Below are positions 23,701 through 34,100 of a stretch of 64,000 bases of DNA, in pieces; position 1 is the stretch's first letter, and each line of letters begins with the position of its first letter. The translations under genes were made by a program, and so were the position numbers. This DNA comes from Balanoglossus misakiensis (lineage: Eukaryota > Hemichordata), in contig CM082593.2 in the NCBI GenBank assembly GCA_040954595.2, positions 8,370,001-8,434,000 of the forward strand. Direction: 5' to 3'. The notes under the pieces were generated by a model. It ran no database searches. It saw only the letters and a program-made list of their open reading frames with translations, and was not told the origin of the DNA.

Positions 23701-26700
23701 TTCAAGCCAGCTGGAGAGAGGTCAACTTGTAATACTCACACACACACCAAATAGGAAAATTTCCAACCCACCTTTGTTCACATTCAGCCTGCTAATAACT
23801 TGTCAACGCACAAAATTGGCATTGTCTGCATCAGCGCCAACAAGTTCGACAAATAAACCAGACACACGACAATAAAAATTCCATGAAATCAGGGCCGAGC
23901 GAGCTCACCAGAAAAAATATTGACAACAAAACAGAGAAACTGCCAAGCCGCCGACAAAAGCCTCCAGCAAAGCCGATCGCTCATTAACATAAAAATACGA
24001 CCTGACATGCTCATTTAAATATGAAGCAGCTATCCAATCAATGTGTTATTTATACACTAGTTGAAACCATGCCAAGTAAACCCGCTACTATCGTATCACG
24101 CTACTATAGTAAATTTTTGCAGCAATCCTGTATATTTGTATACGTATGTCATTCTCAACATCCAAATCTGTCAGAATTTTAAACTAGTTCTGCTCAATAC
24201 AAACACCAGGACCCCACGCCCTTTTCTATGAAATCGTAAAACAATTTCTCGCAAAAAGACAGTGTCCACGTGAAACGTTCAGGGTACACGTATGCATGTC
24301 CTACATAGATGGAAATGAATATCAGTGAATGAAAAGTAGATTATGTATAAAACAGCTTAACCGCAACCATTAAATATGAAAACATGTCCCACAAGTCCCA
24401 CCGTTTTCAAAATGCTATGAAAAATTGACAATGTTAAAATGAGAACGGCAGGTTTTAGAAATGTCCCCAGTGGACGTGATTAACCTTGAAAAAAAAAGTA
24501 CATCACATAAACAAGAGCGTTGTTCAATTTGATTTGAACATTATTTCAACAAGAGCACTTCCCAAATAGCTGCCAATTAATAGAAGCGTAATATGCATAA
24601 GTAACACTAGATGTAAGTCGAATTATATAATATTACATAGACGTGAATGTAGTCACCTTTTTCATGACTGGCCTCTTCATTATTCGCACTGCTTCCAGAG
24701 GACTGGTAGCCAACTGCAAATCAAACAAAACAGACAACCAACTTATTTTGTTGCATGTTATCACGGACAACAGGAACGAGACATTACTGGAGTAGTCTGT
24801 TATCTGCAGATTGTACACTGTCTTGTAGTCACTATCTGTCCAACAGCCCCAGTAGAAATTTCCTAAGCATGTACATGTTGCATGCGGTGTACTAGACTAT
24901 TAAAACTCTTACATAATGATTCATCTTGGGGAATAATACAGCGTACACAAAGCCGTTTGCAACTGCTTCAGTCCTTTAAAACAAAGGTAATGGTTTGGAT
25001 ATTGATCTCTCCGGCACATACAATAGTTCAGTAAATTACGCTGGTGCAACGAAAGCATGGATGTGCGTCTTCGTCACAGTGTGTCTTGGTAGCGTCAGCA
25101 ATGAAGGCAATTCACAACGCCCAACCTAACCATGTGATACCTTTGTGGTTGTAATTCGATCTCAAGGTCACTGAAAGGCCAGACAGTCACATGACAGGGC
25201 TCTATAGTTGACATCTTCACCATCACACCACATGTAAATGTTTGGTTGTCTATTACCACTGTCAAAGCATTGTGTGCCCTTTCTATTGAACTGCAGTGTT
25301 CAACATGTGACACATCCAATGTTCATTAAACTTATTTCAGGACTTGAAAAATGCCACAGACAATTTTAGATAATAATTTATAACACAAACTGGTATAGGG
25401 GAAAATTTTCCCTCATAATTGTGCGGCTCACAATCATATTTTAATGGAAACACCCAATATGAGCATAATAATATCAGAATGTCATTGTATGGACCATGTA
25501 ATGTTGGCCAATGTCACAGATAGCTGTCAAGAGATGGACTGTCCAAACAGTGGATTAACAAAAGCAACTTTCAGACGAGTTCACATGCAATCTTGTCAGA
25601 CATGGTTTGTCAGTAGGGGGAAATCGACCTTGGTAACAAGTCTCATGTCTGATGTAAAAAGTGGTACCATTCATTTCAAACTAAAGTTACACTTCCCGTA
25701 TTTCGTAAAAGCTACAAATTCTAAGAAATTGCTTCCTTTTTATCATTATACTGATCATCAGCTTGTAATGAAAATAATTTGTATTCCTTTTAAACCAAAT
25801 TTGAATTCGTTGGAAATCATTTGACAACAATATTTCAGAGTCTGTATCTGAGAGTAACAAAATCTATTATTCACATGTTAAATTTAGATATAGAAGTAGT
25901 AACTACACATTTCCAACACCACAGTTACTCAACTTGTTTGTCATTTTAAATATATAACTAAATAACATGGCCATGGAGTTGGAGTTAAACTATTCAAAAT
26001 GAAGACACCGGCCAATAACACGTATAGTCAAACTAGGACTATTTAATTCATTCCTTTTGATTATCATTTAATTGCTACCTATCACAGAAAATGCATGTAT
26101 GTATCTTTATACTATTGTATTTGTAAACAAATTCCGTTTGTTCATGCCACTGGCTGCCTATTTGATGGTTCATCTTGAACAAAAAAAAGAAACCTTTCAA
26201 AAGAAATCAAGCATCTTATGCTGATACTATTGTCTAGACATTTGCCGAGTACCCAACGATTCCAAACTCTCTTCCAGAACCAGGTACATGTAACAAAATG
26301 ACAACTCAAAAAATCCCTTTCCGTTGATCGAAACCTTCTCTCGGGTACTTACCATGATTATGGTGAAGAAACTGCCTAAAATAAAACTGCAAGTCTACAG
26401 ACACATTCACAGTAACTGATAGGCAAGTCCAATGAACATGTGCGCTACATGCAATTCATCCAGGGAATAGCAGTGATGCGTGAAATCAGAATGTTCATGA
26501 TTTGACACCAGAGGGCGCTCATATCCACCCATTTCTCCATCGATGGAGACGAATCCTCAATATGAGCCTATAGGATTACCAGCCATTCAAGAATATTCAT
26601 CAATTCTCTAAAATCAACTCCTGTAGCAAAATTTCTTGAAAACCGAAGGTAAAAGTAAATACATAGTGTCATCACAATTTTTTTGAGATGTGGGACTTTC

Positions 26701-29219
26701 TTCAGTTTGATGTCTCTGGAATGGATCCCTAAGCACAAGCACAATTAGCCAAATTCCAAAGCACAGAAGAAACAGATTCAAATTCAAGACATCAAACATT
26801 CAGACCAACAAGATGATATTCCAGTGACATGAGAGTATTCGTTCAGACCTGCACCAAACTCTAGAATCATCTCAACTGAACTAGCAGCAACTACGCACAA
26901 AGTATGAAGTCCACGTCACATCTATGAGTATACATGTACCTACACATGCTGACCAAATGCCAAACAGTGTAAACCAAAGTACAAAACGCCATCAAGCAAC
27001 ATGTAGTGCACACATCAACATTTCTTACAGACTAGGTAACTACAGAGGAACACCTGTAATTTTCATGGCACCGACCCATGTGATCCTAGTGTCAGTCTCC
27101 TGATATAACTTCAAGAGTCAACCCACACTGCATTTTTGAGACCAATCCAAAATAGGTCAATAGTAGCTTTTATACAACTACACAAGACTGAGATCAAAGC
27201 ATTTTTTCCAAAAACTAGCAAACCTACACATTCATGCATCAGGAATATGACAGAGCCAATGTGTAGAGAGACATACCCAGCAGTTGTCACAAAAAATGTA
27301 ATTTCTGTCCATGAATTGCTTTTATTTGCATATGTAAAGAACTGTTACTAATTAGAATTTCTTCTGTCATTTTTCAGGAATGGGTAGAAGCAATGCACTG
27401 TGGGAGATAACTACCAATTGTCACAACAATGCTCAGAATATTTTTTTGTGTTTTTGATTGTTATACATGTACTTGCATACCTATGTGCATCCTGCATAGA
27501 ATGCATCTCCTGGGACGTTTTTCCCCCCCACAAATATTCAATTTGTAAAATCTTTTCAGATCAGTCTTTGCTACATCAAAATTTGTAGTAATCAAACAAA
27601 AACTAAGGCCAACAACTGATCATTTTTGGAAACTTGCAAACCTTTCAATTTGTTTCTGAAATTAGGTACAGCTTTATTTGCTAATACAAGTACCGGTACT
27701 AATTAGAATTTCTTCTGTCATTTTTCAGGAATGGGTAGAAGCAATGCACTGTGGGAGATAACTACTGATTGCACAAGAATGCTCACAAAATTTGTTATTT
27801 TTTCATTGCTAATCTTGTATATCCTTGATGTACTTCCTGCATAGAATGCATCTCATTGTAGTTCCAGAGAGTCTGGGATAATACCATAGAAAAATCTCTG
27901 GGCAAAGATGGCCGACTCGAGGCAAAAGGGATGCATGATGGGTTGACATCATTTGATATTATGATATGATGATATTACAGTAGATAACTATTTACCAAAC
28001 TTCTCTCTCTTCAATTTATAGACAGTTTCAGCAGGTTCAGCATTTCTCAGCATGTTTTTTTTATGTTTGAGGCTGCAACCATCATGCATCACTTTTGCCT
28101 CGAGTCGGCCATCTTTGCCCAGAGATTTTTCTATAGTATTTCCCCAGACCCTCTTTCTGGAGTGCCCAACGGAAGAAGTATAGGGGTCTAGGTAACCGAG
28201 ACTAATGTCTTATTTGAGACACACATCCCATCTCAAGAGACATGTACAGGTTCAGTGCTATCACCATATTACCTAAATTGTATGAGTGATAAAACCTTAA
28301 ACATTTGTGTCCATACTTTGCAAAGGTATTAAATTCCAATTAAAACAACTTGTTTGTCATATAACATTCATGATTTTCAACTAAACAAAATGTCTACTTC
28401 TTCGTTCGTACAAGAATGAACCCTGAACACTGATTTTTGAATCTCTCACATTTCAAAATAAATGTTTTTGTCATTCCAAGAAAATGTTGACTTTACCTTT
28501 TTCTTCAATTCCAGACACTTTCTCAGTTTACATATTTGGTGACCAGTTCGTCGATTTCTACAGCTCGAACACTCTCCACAGTTGGTCTTCGTCAGACACG
28601 GTTCGCACGCTCCACACCGCTTTCGTTTCTTCTTCTTCAGCGATTGCTGATTTTGCAGCGATGCGCTCGGACTGATCGGAGCCGAGTTGGAGTTGCCGTA
28701 GGAGGCGTCGCTGTGAGTAGGTGATGTGATTTGACCCTCGGATGTGGTCGGGGAACTCATGCCGCTTGCCGGAATCTCCACTTTCATCGGGTAGTTGTGC
28801 TGGCCAGACGCCACCCCTCCGTCGATCTTGTTCTCGTCGACCTCTGCCATCTGCGACGATTTTCCATCCATCAAACTCTTGGCAAGTACCGAGGACATCT
28901 TCTCAAAACTATCTTTCTGAGTCCCTCCTGGTTTCTTCTGGGGCGCAATCTCGTCACATTGGTCCATATTGTTATTCCACGCATACACCTTCTCAATGGA
29001 CTGGCTGATTTGATTTTTTCTCTTGCGCTCATCATCATGGCCTTTTCTCTGATTGGCTAATGACTGTTTGTTATACGCATAGCCAGGTGTGTCTCTCTCT
29101 GCATTCTCTCCCAAATGGTCATCACCATTCATGGCTTTGTCTTCAACCTGTTGTTTCATCTTGGCATCGTCCAGTAAAGTCTTGCGTATCAGAGCTTCAA
29201 CGATACTCCCAGAGGTCAT
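9911..29219 (-). CDS. TET: TET methylcytosine dioxygenase, full gene (9 coding exons)
   Basis: Complete TET gene on the minus strand. Coding segments are 29219-28497, 18514-16732, 16010-15920, 15530-15437, 14862-14654, 13784-13631, 13037-12948, 12614-12477 and 11779-9911. Every junction is GT-AG and the phases chain, giving 5151 nt and 1716 residues. TET enzymes are Fe(II)/2-oxoglutarate dioxygenases that oxidise 5mC to 5hmC, 5fC and 5caC in nuclear DNA. Domains: CXXC zinc finger about 199-241; disordered region with 12-residue repeats 394-571; Cys-rich domain about 830-1060; DSBH core from about 1065, interrupted by a long low-complexity insert (about 1170-1560) and closing at 1575-1635. By alignment to human TET2, the iron ligands are H1082 and D1084 (HKD) and H1590; N1087, Y1611 and H1613 match the 5mC contacts and R1605 a 2OG contact. 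The C-terminus [13 protein letters not shown] matches the family ending. Length is close to vertebrate TETs. Start: ATG at 29219, preceded in frame by TAG within the same exon. Confidence 0.95.
12009..12343. mobile_element. MITE family C, copy 1 (335 bp, TET intron 8)
   Basis: Termini TTAAAGGGCGATGATCGTCT and AGACGATCGTCGGCCTTTAA are inverted repeats extending about 33 bp with two or three mismatches. It is flanked by TTAA and has no coding capacity. It is the inverted relative of 47973-48301. Confidence 0.8.
12477..12614 (-). CDS. TET: TET coding exon 8: HxD iron-binding motif
   Basis: 138 nt; acceptor gattgacag, donor ACTGTG/GTGAGT. It encodes [20 protein letters not shown] then [15 protein letters not shown]1082 and D1084 of HKD are the first two iron ligands (human TET2 H1382, D1384), and N1087 aligns with the 5mC-contacting N1387. 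Phase 0 in and out. Confidence 0.95.
12948..13037 (-). CDS. TET: TET coding exon 7
   Basis: 90 nt; acceptor cattaacag, donor AATCAG/GTAAGT. It encodes [20 protein letters not shown] then [10 protein letters not shown], matching the helical segment and YKKLAPDAYNNQ of vertebrate TETs. Phase 0 in and out. Confidence 0.94.
13273..13480. repeat. Degenerate interspersed repeat (TTTTCACGAAAT / CGCGAAAAATTTCC type)
   Basis: Short segments of inverted TTCGCG/CGCGAA character, with partial likeness to about 16440-16600. Probably an old MITE; boundaries are not resolved. Confidence 0.3.
13631..13784 (-). CDS. TET: TET coding exon 6: Cys-rich domain
   Basis: 154 nt; acceptor ttcttcag, donor AAAGAG/GTGAGT. 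It encodes [20 protein letters not shown] followed by [20 protein letters not shown], the most conserved TET signature. Its cysteines are family zinc ligands. Phase 2 in, phase 0 out. Confidence 0.96.
13860..14035. mobile_element. MITE family D, copy 1 (176 bp, TET intron 5)
   Basis: Ends AAAGGTATACGGTCAC and GTGACTGTATACCTTT are 16-bp inverted repeats (one mismatch). A relative in opposite orientation lies at 55749-55922. Confidence 0.8.
14654..14862 (-). CDS. TET: TET coding exon 5: Cys-rich domain
   Basis: 209 nt; acceptor ttgaatgtag, donor GAAGA/GTAAGT. It encodes [20 protein letters not shown] then [18 protein letters not shown], ending RRCGTNEE. It matches the family blocks VRERAGHTCEAAVIVILI and RRCALNEERTCAC. 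Phase 0 in, phase 2 out. Confidence 0.95.
15437..15530 (-). CDS. TET: TET coding exon 4: Cys-rich domain
   Basis: 94 nt; acceptor tatttcag, donor AAATGG/GTAAGT. It encodes [20 protein letters not shown] then [12 protein letters not shown], the [19 protein letters not shown] block of TETs. Phase 2 in, phase 0 out. Confidence 0.95.
15920..16010 (-). CDS. TET: TET coding exon 3: start of Cys-rich domain
   Basis: 91 nt; acceptor tctcag before AGAATCC, donor AACAG/GTTTGT. It encodes [20 protein letters not shown] and then [10 protein letters not shown], matching the vertebrate TET block [15 protein letters not shown]. Phase 1 in, phase 2 out. Confidence 0.93.
16732..18514 (-). CDS. TET: TET coding exon 2: long disordered region with 12-residue repeats
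   Basis: Acceptor ttttgtag before GTTGGAATGG; donor GTTG/GTAAGT. The 1783-nt exon encodes residues 242-835 and enters in phase 0 from the CXXC exon. An ATG at 18508 (residue 244) could start a CXXC-less isoform. Residues 394-571 (17525-18058) are an imperfect 12-residue repeat rich in Arg, Pro, Asp, Gln and His. After it come Ser/Pro-rich segments with SP/TP sites ([29 protein letters not shown]). The last residues, MPMCGC, begin the cysteine-rich domain. It corresponds to the large N-terminal exon of vertebrate TETs but shows no clear similarity outside its end. Confidence 0.93.
19434..19542. repeat. Perfect 50-bp direct repeat, period 59 bp
   Basis: 19434-19483 and 19493-19542 are identical over 50 bases beginning GCCAACTTTTCAATATTTG, separated by 9 nt. 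Identity implies a recent tandem duplication. Confidence 0.95.
20951..21033. mobile_element. MITE with CCCTTTCACC ends, copy 2
   Basis: 83 bp, CCCTTTCACCCCCAGTTCCC to GATGGTTAAAGGG, clearly the same family as 8018-8101. Confidence 0.6.
23909..24000 (-). promoter_or_regulatory. Candidate internal promoter/first exon for a CXXC-less TET isoform
   Basis: A local GC/CpG-richer patch in an otherwise CpG-poor intron, followed on the minus strand by a good donor TTTCTG/GTGAGC (exon end 23909). CCAAT occurs in the + orientation near 24035. A transcript from here would splice to the exon at 18514 and could use the ATG at 18508. An ATG inside the patch is in another frame relative to exon 2, so it could only be an upstream ORF. 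Speculative. Confidence 0.2.
26505..26519 (+). promoter_or_regulatory. CTCF-like binding site in TET intron 1
   Basis: ACACCAGAGGGCGCT matches the 14-bp CTCF core CCASYAGRKGGCRS at all but the first position. CTCF and its motif are conserved across bilaterians. It stands out in a CpG-poor intron. Binding is inferred. Confidence 0.4.
27319..27865. repeat. Tandem duplication of about 350 bp in TET intron 1
   Basis: 27347-27415 and 27698-27766 are nearly identical (ACTAATTAGAATTTCTTCTG and following), offset 351 bp. Weaker similarity extends on both sides, including the shared word GCATAGAATGCATCTC. Confidence 0.8.
27862..28160. mobile_element. Foldback/MITE-like element with about 75-bp inverted arms
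   Basis: The left arm (27862-27945) contains AAAAATCTCTGGGCAAAGAT and GGCCGACTCGAGGCAAAAG. The right arm (28076-28160) is its reverse complement with few mismatches. The arms enclose about 130 bp of AT-rich DNA. No ORF. Confidence 0.8.
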
Positions 29220-29263
29220 TTGAATATCACATTGACAACTCTATGATGATGAAACACTCAGAT
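28497..29263 (-). CDS. TET: TET coding exon 1: start codon and CXXC zinc finger
   Basis: The acceptor tttttgcag ends at 29264; the first 44 nt (29263-29220) are 5' UTR with an in-frame TAG before the ATG at 29219. It encodes residues 1-241. The end is a CXXC domain with eight cysteines (202, 205, 208, 214, 217, 220, 230, 235), reading CGACEPC, CGECSSC, then C..C in ICKLRKC, after a KKKKRKR basic stretch. This is the TET1/TET3-type finger, which binds CpG-containing DNA. The rest is acidic, polar and disordered. The donor AAAAAG/GTAAAG leaves phase 0. Because the exon opens with an acceptor, at least one non-coding exon must lie upstream. Confidence 0.93.
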
Positions 29264-29631
29264 CTGCAAAAATGAAAAAAAAAAATAGTTATTGCAAAAA
29301 TGCAGTTTTCATTTGTAAGCATCTTAACACTAATTTGATCATTTTCTTAAAATACCAAAAAGACATGATTATAATATCTTACTCTCAAAATCTGGCATGG
29401 GATTTTTAATATGTTATTTGGCGCAAAAATTAAGTGCAAACTACCATATCATTTTCTACTTCTGCATTTGTTTGGCTGTGAAAAATTTGGTCTATATGAT
29501 GGGTAATCACATCTTAAAAATATGTTCTAGTTTTATAATGAGAAAGCATTTATAAAAGCCCCAATAGCTGCCACTTTTAGTGTGTTTTTAATGGATAAAA
29601 TATTTCTATCTTCTCCTCGTCTTCAAGGATG

Positions 29632-30022
29632 TAAGCGTGGAACGTAAACCAGTAAACCGCGCAAATTTATCTCTTTCCCGTAGGATTACATGGAGAACTG
29701 CCAGAAAACTCACTTTTACTATATTTTCACAAAATTTTACACATAGCTCGGTCAACTAAAAATCAATTCATTGGTCAAATAAAATCATATGGTCATCACG
29801 CATTATTTTTGAGATAAAACTTCGCTAAAGGTTTTGCCCATAGACAAACCACTGGCAAAAAATGCTGACTCTCAGCTGTTTTCTTCATTATTGACTGAAT
29901 TCACAGCTATTTTATTTTCAAAAACAAGCACGGTGACCCCTATATCACAGAATTTTATTAGGCTTGCAAAGAAGAAACCAAAAATTCACAATTAACAGAA
30001 ATGACAACACTGATCATACATA
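29632..30022. mobile_element. MITE family B, copy 1 (nested, degraded)
   Basis: Begins TTCAAGGATGTAAGCGTGG and is diverged but collinear with 30132-30519 (shared CATAGACAAACCA, ATTCATTGGT). The right terminus is decayed. Confidence 0.7.
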
Positions 30023-30131
30023 GTCAACAATAAAGGACATTTTGAATTTGTGGAGATGATCATAGCCATGTGCACAGTTGTATACTTTTGCAATGGGCTG
30101 CTGGATAAATGGGTGTGGCACCCGTTTATTA

Positions 30132-30519
30132 TTTAAGGATGTACGTGCAGAACATAAAATGGAAAAGGTTTACATTGATAATCGCTAGAAAACAAACTTC
30201 TTCTATTGTCATTTTCACGAAATTTCACACAATGCTCATTCCAGTAAATATAAATTCATTGGTTAAATAAAATTGCGTGGTCACCGTCCGCGCTCTATTT
30301 TGGGATAAATTTTGTTAAAATATTTGTCCATAGACAAACCATTGGTGAAAAATGCTGAGTCAGCAGTTTTCTTCTATTTTCGACTAAATTCATGGCTCTA
30401 TATTTCATAAACAAGTGCGGTAAACCCTGTATTTAATCACAGATTTTCATTATACATACACAGGATAATCCAAAAATCGAAAATTAAAAAAAAAATGACA
30501 CCGAATATACATCCTTAAA
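30132..30519. mobile_element. MITE family B, copy 2 (nested, intact ends)
   Basis: 388 bp bounded by TTTAAGGATGTA and TACATCCTTAAA, perfect 12-bp inverted termini. The uninterrupted relative near 59065 has a single TTAA where this copy has TTAA on both sides, so TTAA is the target duplication, as for piggyBac-type elements. Confidence 0.8.
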
Positions 30520-31003
30520 TTAATGTTCATATACTATAATAATTACTATATATATTTGTACGGCCACAATCAGAGGTTGATAATATGTTTGATTACCCAT
30601 CAGTTGGCGCATTAAAGGCACCATTCTCAAAATTTGAAAGTAAAATCATGAAAAGAATTGCAAAATGATCGCACCCATTGGGGCTATCAATTGACAAACA
30701 AGCATCACTGCCCAAAAGAAGAAATATTCAAGAACTTCTTGTAGACTATTCACAACTCACTAAAAGAGGGACTGATAACAAAGCAACAAGTTGCCATGGA
30801 AATACATTTGACCTGTATTTTTTTTTTCTGTTTTCATGAATTTTATCACCACAAATTCAGTTCAGGAATGATACATTTTTATGCGGCATAAAGACTGTAT
30901 TTTTGGGGAGGGAGAAGGTTGTTTTCAATAAAGTTATCTTTTTTTATAAAAAATAACATGAATTGTCTATGTGGTTTTGTTATGGGAGTGTGCTCTATGT
31001 AAT

Positions 31004-31142
31004 GTGTTCTCCCCAGAAGAATTAATTTAAAGAGTATCGGCCTTTATTTTGGAGAAAACAATAGAAACTCATTATCCTAACAATTGATTACATTGTTATG
31101 CAAATTATCAGATACTCTATCAGCAATTCCTGGGGAGAACAC
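31004..31142. mobile_element. 139-bp MITE-like inverted-repeat element
   Basis: Ends GTGTTCTCCCCAG and CTGGGGAGAACAC are inverted, with a second internal pair AGAGTATC / GATACTCT. Confidence 0.65.
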
Positions 31143-34100
31143 TCAGGTATGTTGAAGAATGTGATAATTTTACTATGTCCTCTAATCTAAGCCTACATGA
31201 TCACCATGGAGACAGTGTATCCTCCGGGCTCAAGTTCACATGACACTATCACATGAGTGATGGAGCATGCCCTCTATATCTCACATCTCCTGAACACATT
31301 ACATCTACATGGATATCCTGAAGCTTCAATCATCATTGCTAAATTGCGGAAAACTAAATTCTCGCCAGGAGTGGATTCATTTGTCATCAGTAGCAATGGT
31401 TAGATGCCACATATAGAATGAATATATTTGCATGCTGTAAGTGTAAGGAGTAGCAAAAGAAATTGAATTTGTTTTCATTCTTATCTTTATAAACATTACA
31501 ATTCGTGGAAGTTAATATGACATGACATGCCATGGACTGGGGTTGAATTTGCGATATGTCTGCTCCTCATTGTCAAGATGGTGAATACCGCCCTCTATCG
31601 GCAAGATTACAAGTTTTCGCTGAGCTGGCTAGCTCGCCAACTCTCGGTGAAGCACAAGAATGCATGATACAGCAGAGACCAAAACTATCTGGCAAAATTT
31701 GTAATAAATTCAATCTTTTGGGGGGAATCGCCTTGATTTTATGGCAATATCACTCATTATCATTAAAATATCTACCTTACAGTGGCCACAAAGGACAGGT
31801 CAGTGAGAAAACAGTTCTTTTCTTCAGTTATCATCAAAACTTGAAACCGACTTTCAACTTTGCAAACATTATACGGTTGTCTAATTTTATCTCATTTATA
31901 AAATGATAACAGCCTGTTTTTCTACAGTAAAACAACTGAACACAACGTCTTTTTACTAACAAACCATGTTTTGTTTTGTTGACTAAAAGCATATACAATG
32001 ATCCAACTTTATCAGCATAAACTTTTGTGGGATTTTGTTTATTTTGTGAGAGGAAATGGTCTTTCTTATAATTTTCAAAGTTGTGACTGCAAATCTGGAA
32101 TAATATGGCTGAACCAAATACAATTTTTACTATTTTTCACGAAAGATACCAACCCAGTAGTTAGCGTCTTTTCCCCCACCTTGGCTCAATTAAAGCACTA
32201 CGGCACCATTTAGCAGAAATGTGACGCAAACGTGTGCCTTTGACAATCGCCTCCATCAGACACTGCGAATTTCAAACATGCATCCCACATATCGCTTGTT
32301 GAAAACATAAAAGAGAATGAAAAACGTTACACCTATGGCGCCCGCATCATCGCGTCAGTTCCCCGTTAAAAAAAAAACGCGATATATTTTGCCATATATA
32401 TTTATTTTGATACTCGGGTAAGTCGAGTCGAATGGACGACTCGCCGCTGGCAGTCTATGTGATTATTATTTAACGAGACTGGCCCCAACGTCCGCCGTCT
32501 CCAAACGCAATTAATCAGACTGCGACGCGCGAAAAGCCGCCCTACAAAAGACCGCATACATATATATCTGATAAGGTTGCCTATTATAAGCGTCGCCTGT
32601 ACTCGATCGGACATAAAAGAGACAACGAACGGCACGTACTGCATTGCCAATACTCAGCAGCTGGCTATATTATCGCTAAGTAAAAGGATCAGTTTTGGGT
32701 GCGTGTACAACCGCCTTACCACGTCTATCGCCTTTATTTGCATCTAGATAATTGGCGCTTATTCAAATCACGCTCTGTAACGACCTAAATAACCCGCGTT
32801 AAACGCTACGACGTGAATTGCAAATTGAATGGACGGTATTGTTATTCCCAAGCACGCAACACCCCCTTCTCATAAATAGTGTTTTGCAGAGGCATCGCTG
32901 GGCATGCACTCACGCGTCGCAACGCATTTCACCTACCGCAAACTCGGCACTGTCAATCTTAGTGTTACGGCGGCAGTATGAGAGGGGGACGTGTCAATCC
33001 CCTACCCTCTGACTGTCCCTGACTACGAGTCTGAGCAAATCTACTTGAGACTCGCAATTTCAGGGAAAGCAATACGAGCGCGCAATTCACAGTCAGCCAA
33101 ACGAGGAAATGCCATCTAGGATAATATGGGATAGAGTTTTGAACGGGTTAATCCCTTAAAATGAAAGAAACCCCTAAGCCGTGAATCGTGGCAACGCGTT
33201 CGCGATTGCTTTGAGTGCGGCTTGTAAAGTGAGCGGCAACTCAAAAAACTGTCACGCAAGCACAGCGCGGCGCGGCGGCCAAGCTTTTCAGACGCGGCAT
33301 CTACTGTAGAGCGTTGCGGTATTGATTTAGTTTACGACGTCACCGCCATAAATTGATCTATTTAAGTGTGAATGGTTTAGAAATAAGTACGATGCCAAGC
33401 TTTCAGCCTATTTGGACAGGAAACGCCAGTAACTGTCAGCGGTGACATCGTTAAAATACGTCTCCAGTGGGACGTACCCGCCAATTCTACATAGCCTGGG
33501 TGGCTCATTACTGACGCTTTTTTATCGAACGCAATCCCTACTTTCGCAGAAGCACTAAAACGATATTGTGCGCATCGTTTAAAAATGTGGATTTTCGTCT
33601 CGGCAAAACAGCTGAATATTGTCGCAACGCAGAAGGAAGAAATCGTGAACATGTTGTACATATTAAATTTAATCTCCGTTCTGGTTTCCGGTCTTTTGCT
33701 GCACGGCATCACGTTTTGCCGAAAACTCGCGACGATTTCCTTTCAACAAACAAATATATACATTTTCATTTCGAACTGAACGAAAAAAAAATACAATTTT
33801 TGCAATCAAATCCAACACGAATTTGTCAGAGCTGATTAACCGCCCGAGTTAAAAAAATCTTGGTGTCGTGTACATATATACGAACTCATAATGTCTGGGG
33901 CACTAGATCCGTGAACGCACGCACAATTAACGCAACGGCGCGACGCGGCGTGGCCGGCTTGACTATCGTCCAAGAAATTAACTCAATAGAGGCGACTGAA
34001 AACAGCGTATGGGGACGAGCCGTGTGAGAAAACAACAGGGAGAGAAATTATCGAACGAGTCCTTTGTGAACGGTTTAGTGTGAGCTAGCGTCGCGGCTAT

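Larger units (their letters stand above)
18515..28496 (-). other. TET intron 1 (about 10 kb)
   Basis: AT-rich and CpG-poor. No coding exon was found. It contains a 50-bp direct repeat at 19434, an 83-bp MITE at 20951, a poly-G run near 21952-21963, a CpG-richer patch at about 23885-24000, a CTCF-like site at 26505, a tandem duplication at 27319 and an inverted-repeat element at 27862. Confidence 0.8.
29553..30688. mobile_element. MITE family A copy split by two family B insertions
   Basis: Left part 29553-29631, middle about 30023-30131 and right part about 30520-30688 together align in order with the uninterrupted copy at 58881-59205. Diagnostic matches are GCCCCAATAGCTGCC, GTGTGGCACCCGTTTATTAT and AGGTTGATAAT. 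The two gaps are filled by family B copies. Confidence 0.75.

Noticed and set aside
31556-31906. 116-residue + strand frame
   Set aside because: No domain or family signature; it lies in ordinary repeat-rich flanking DNA.
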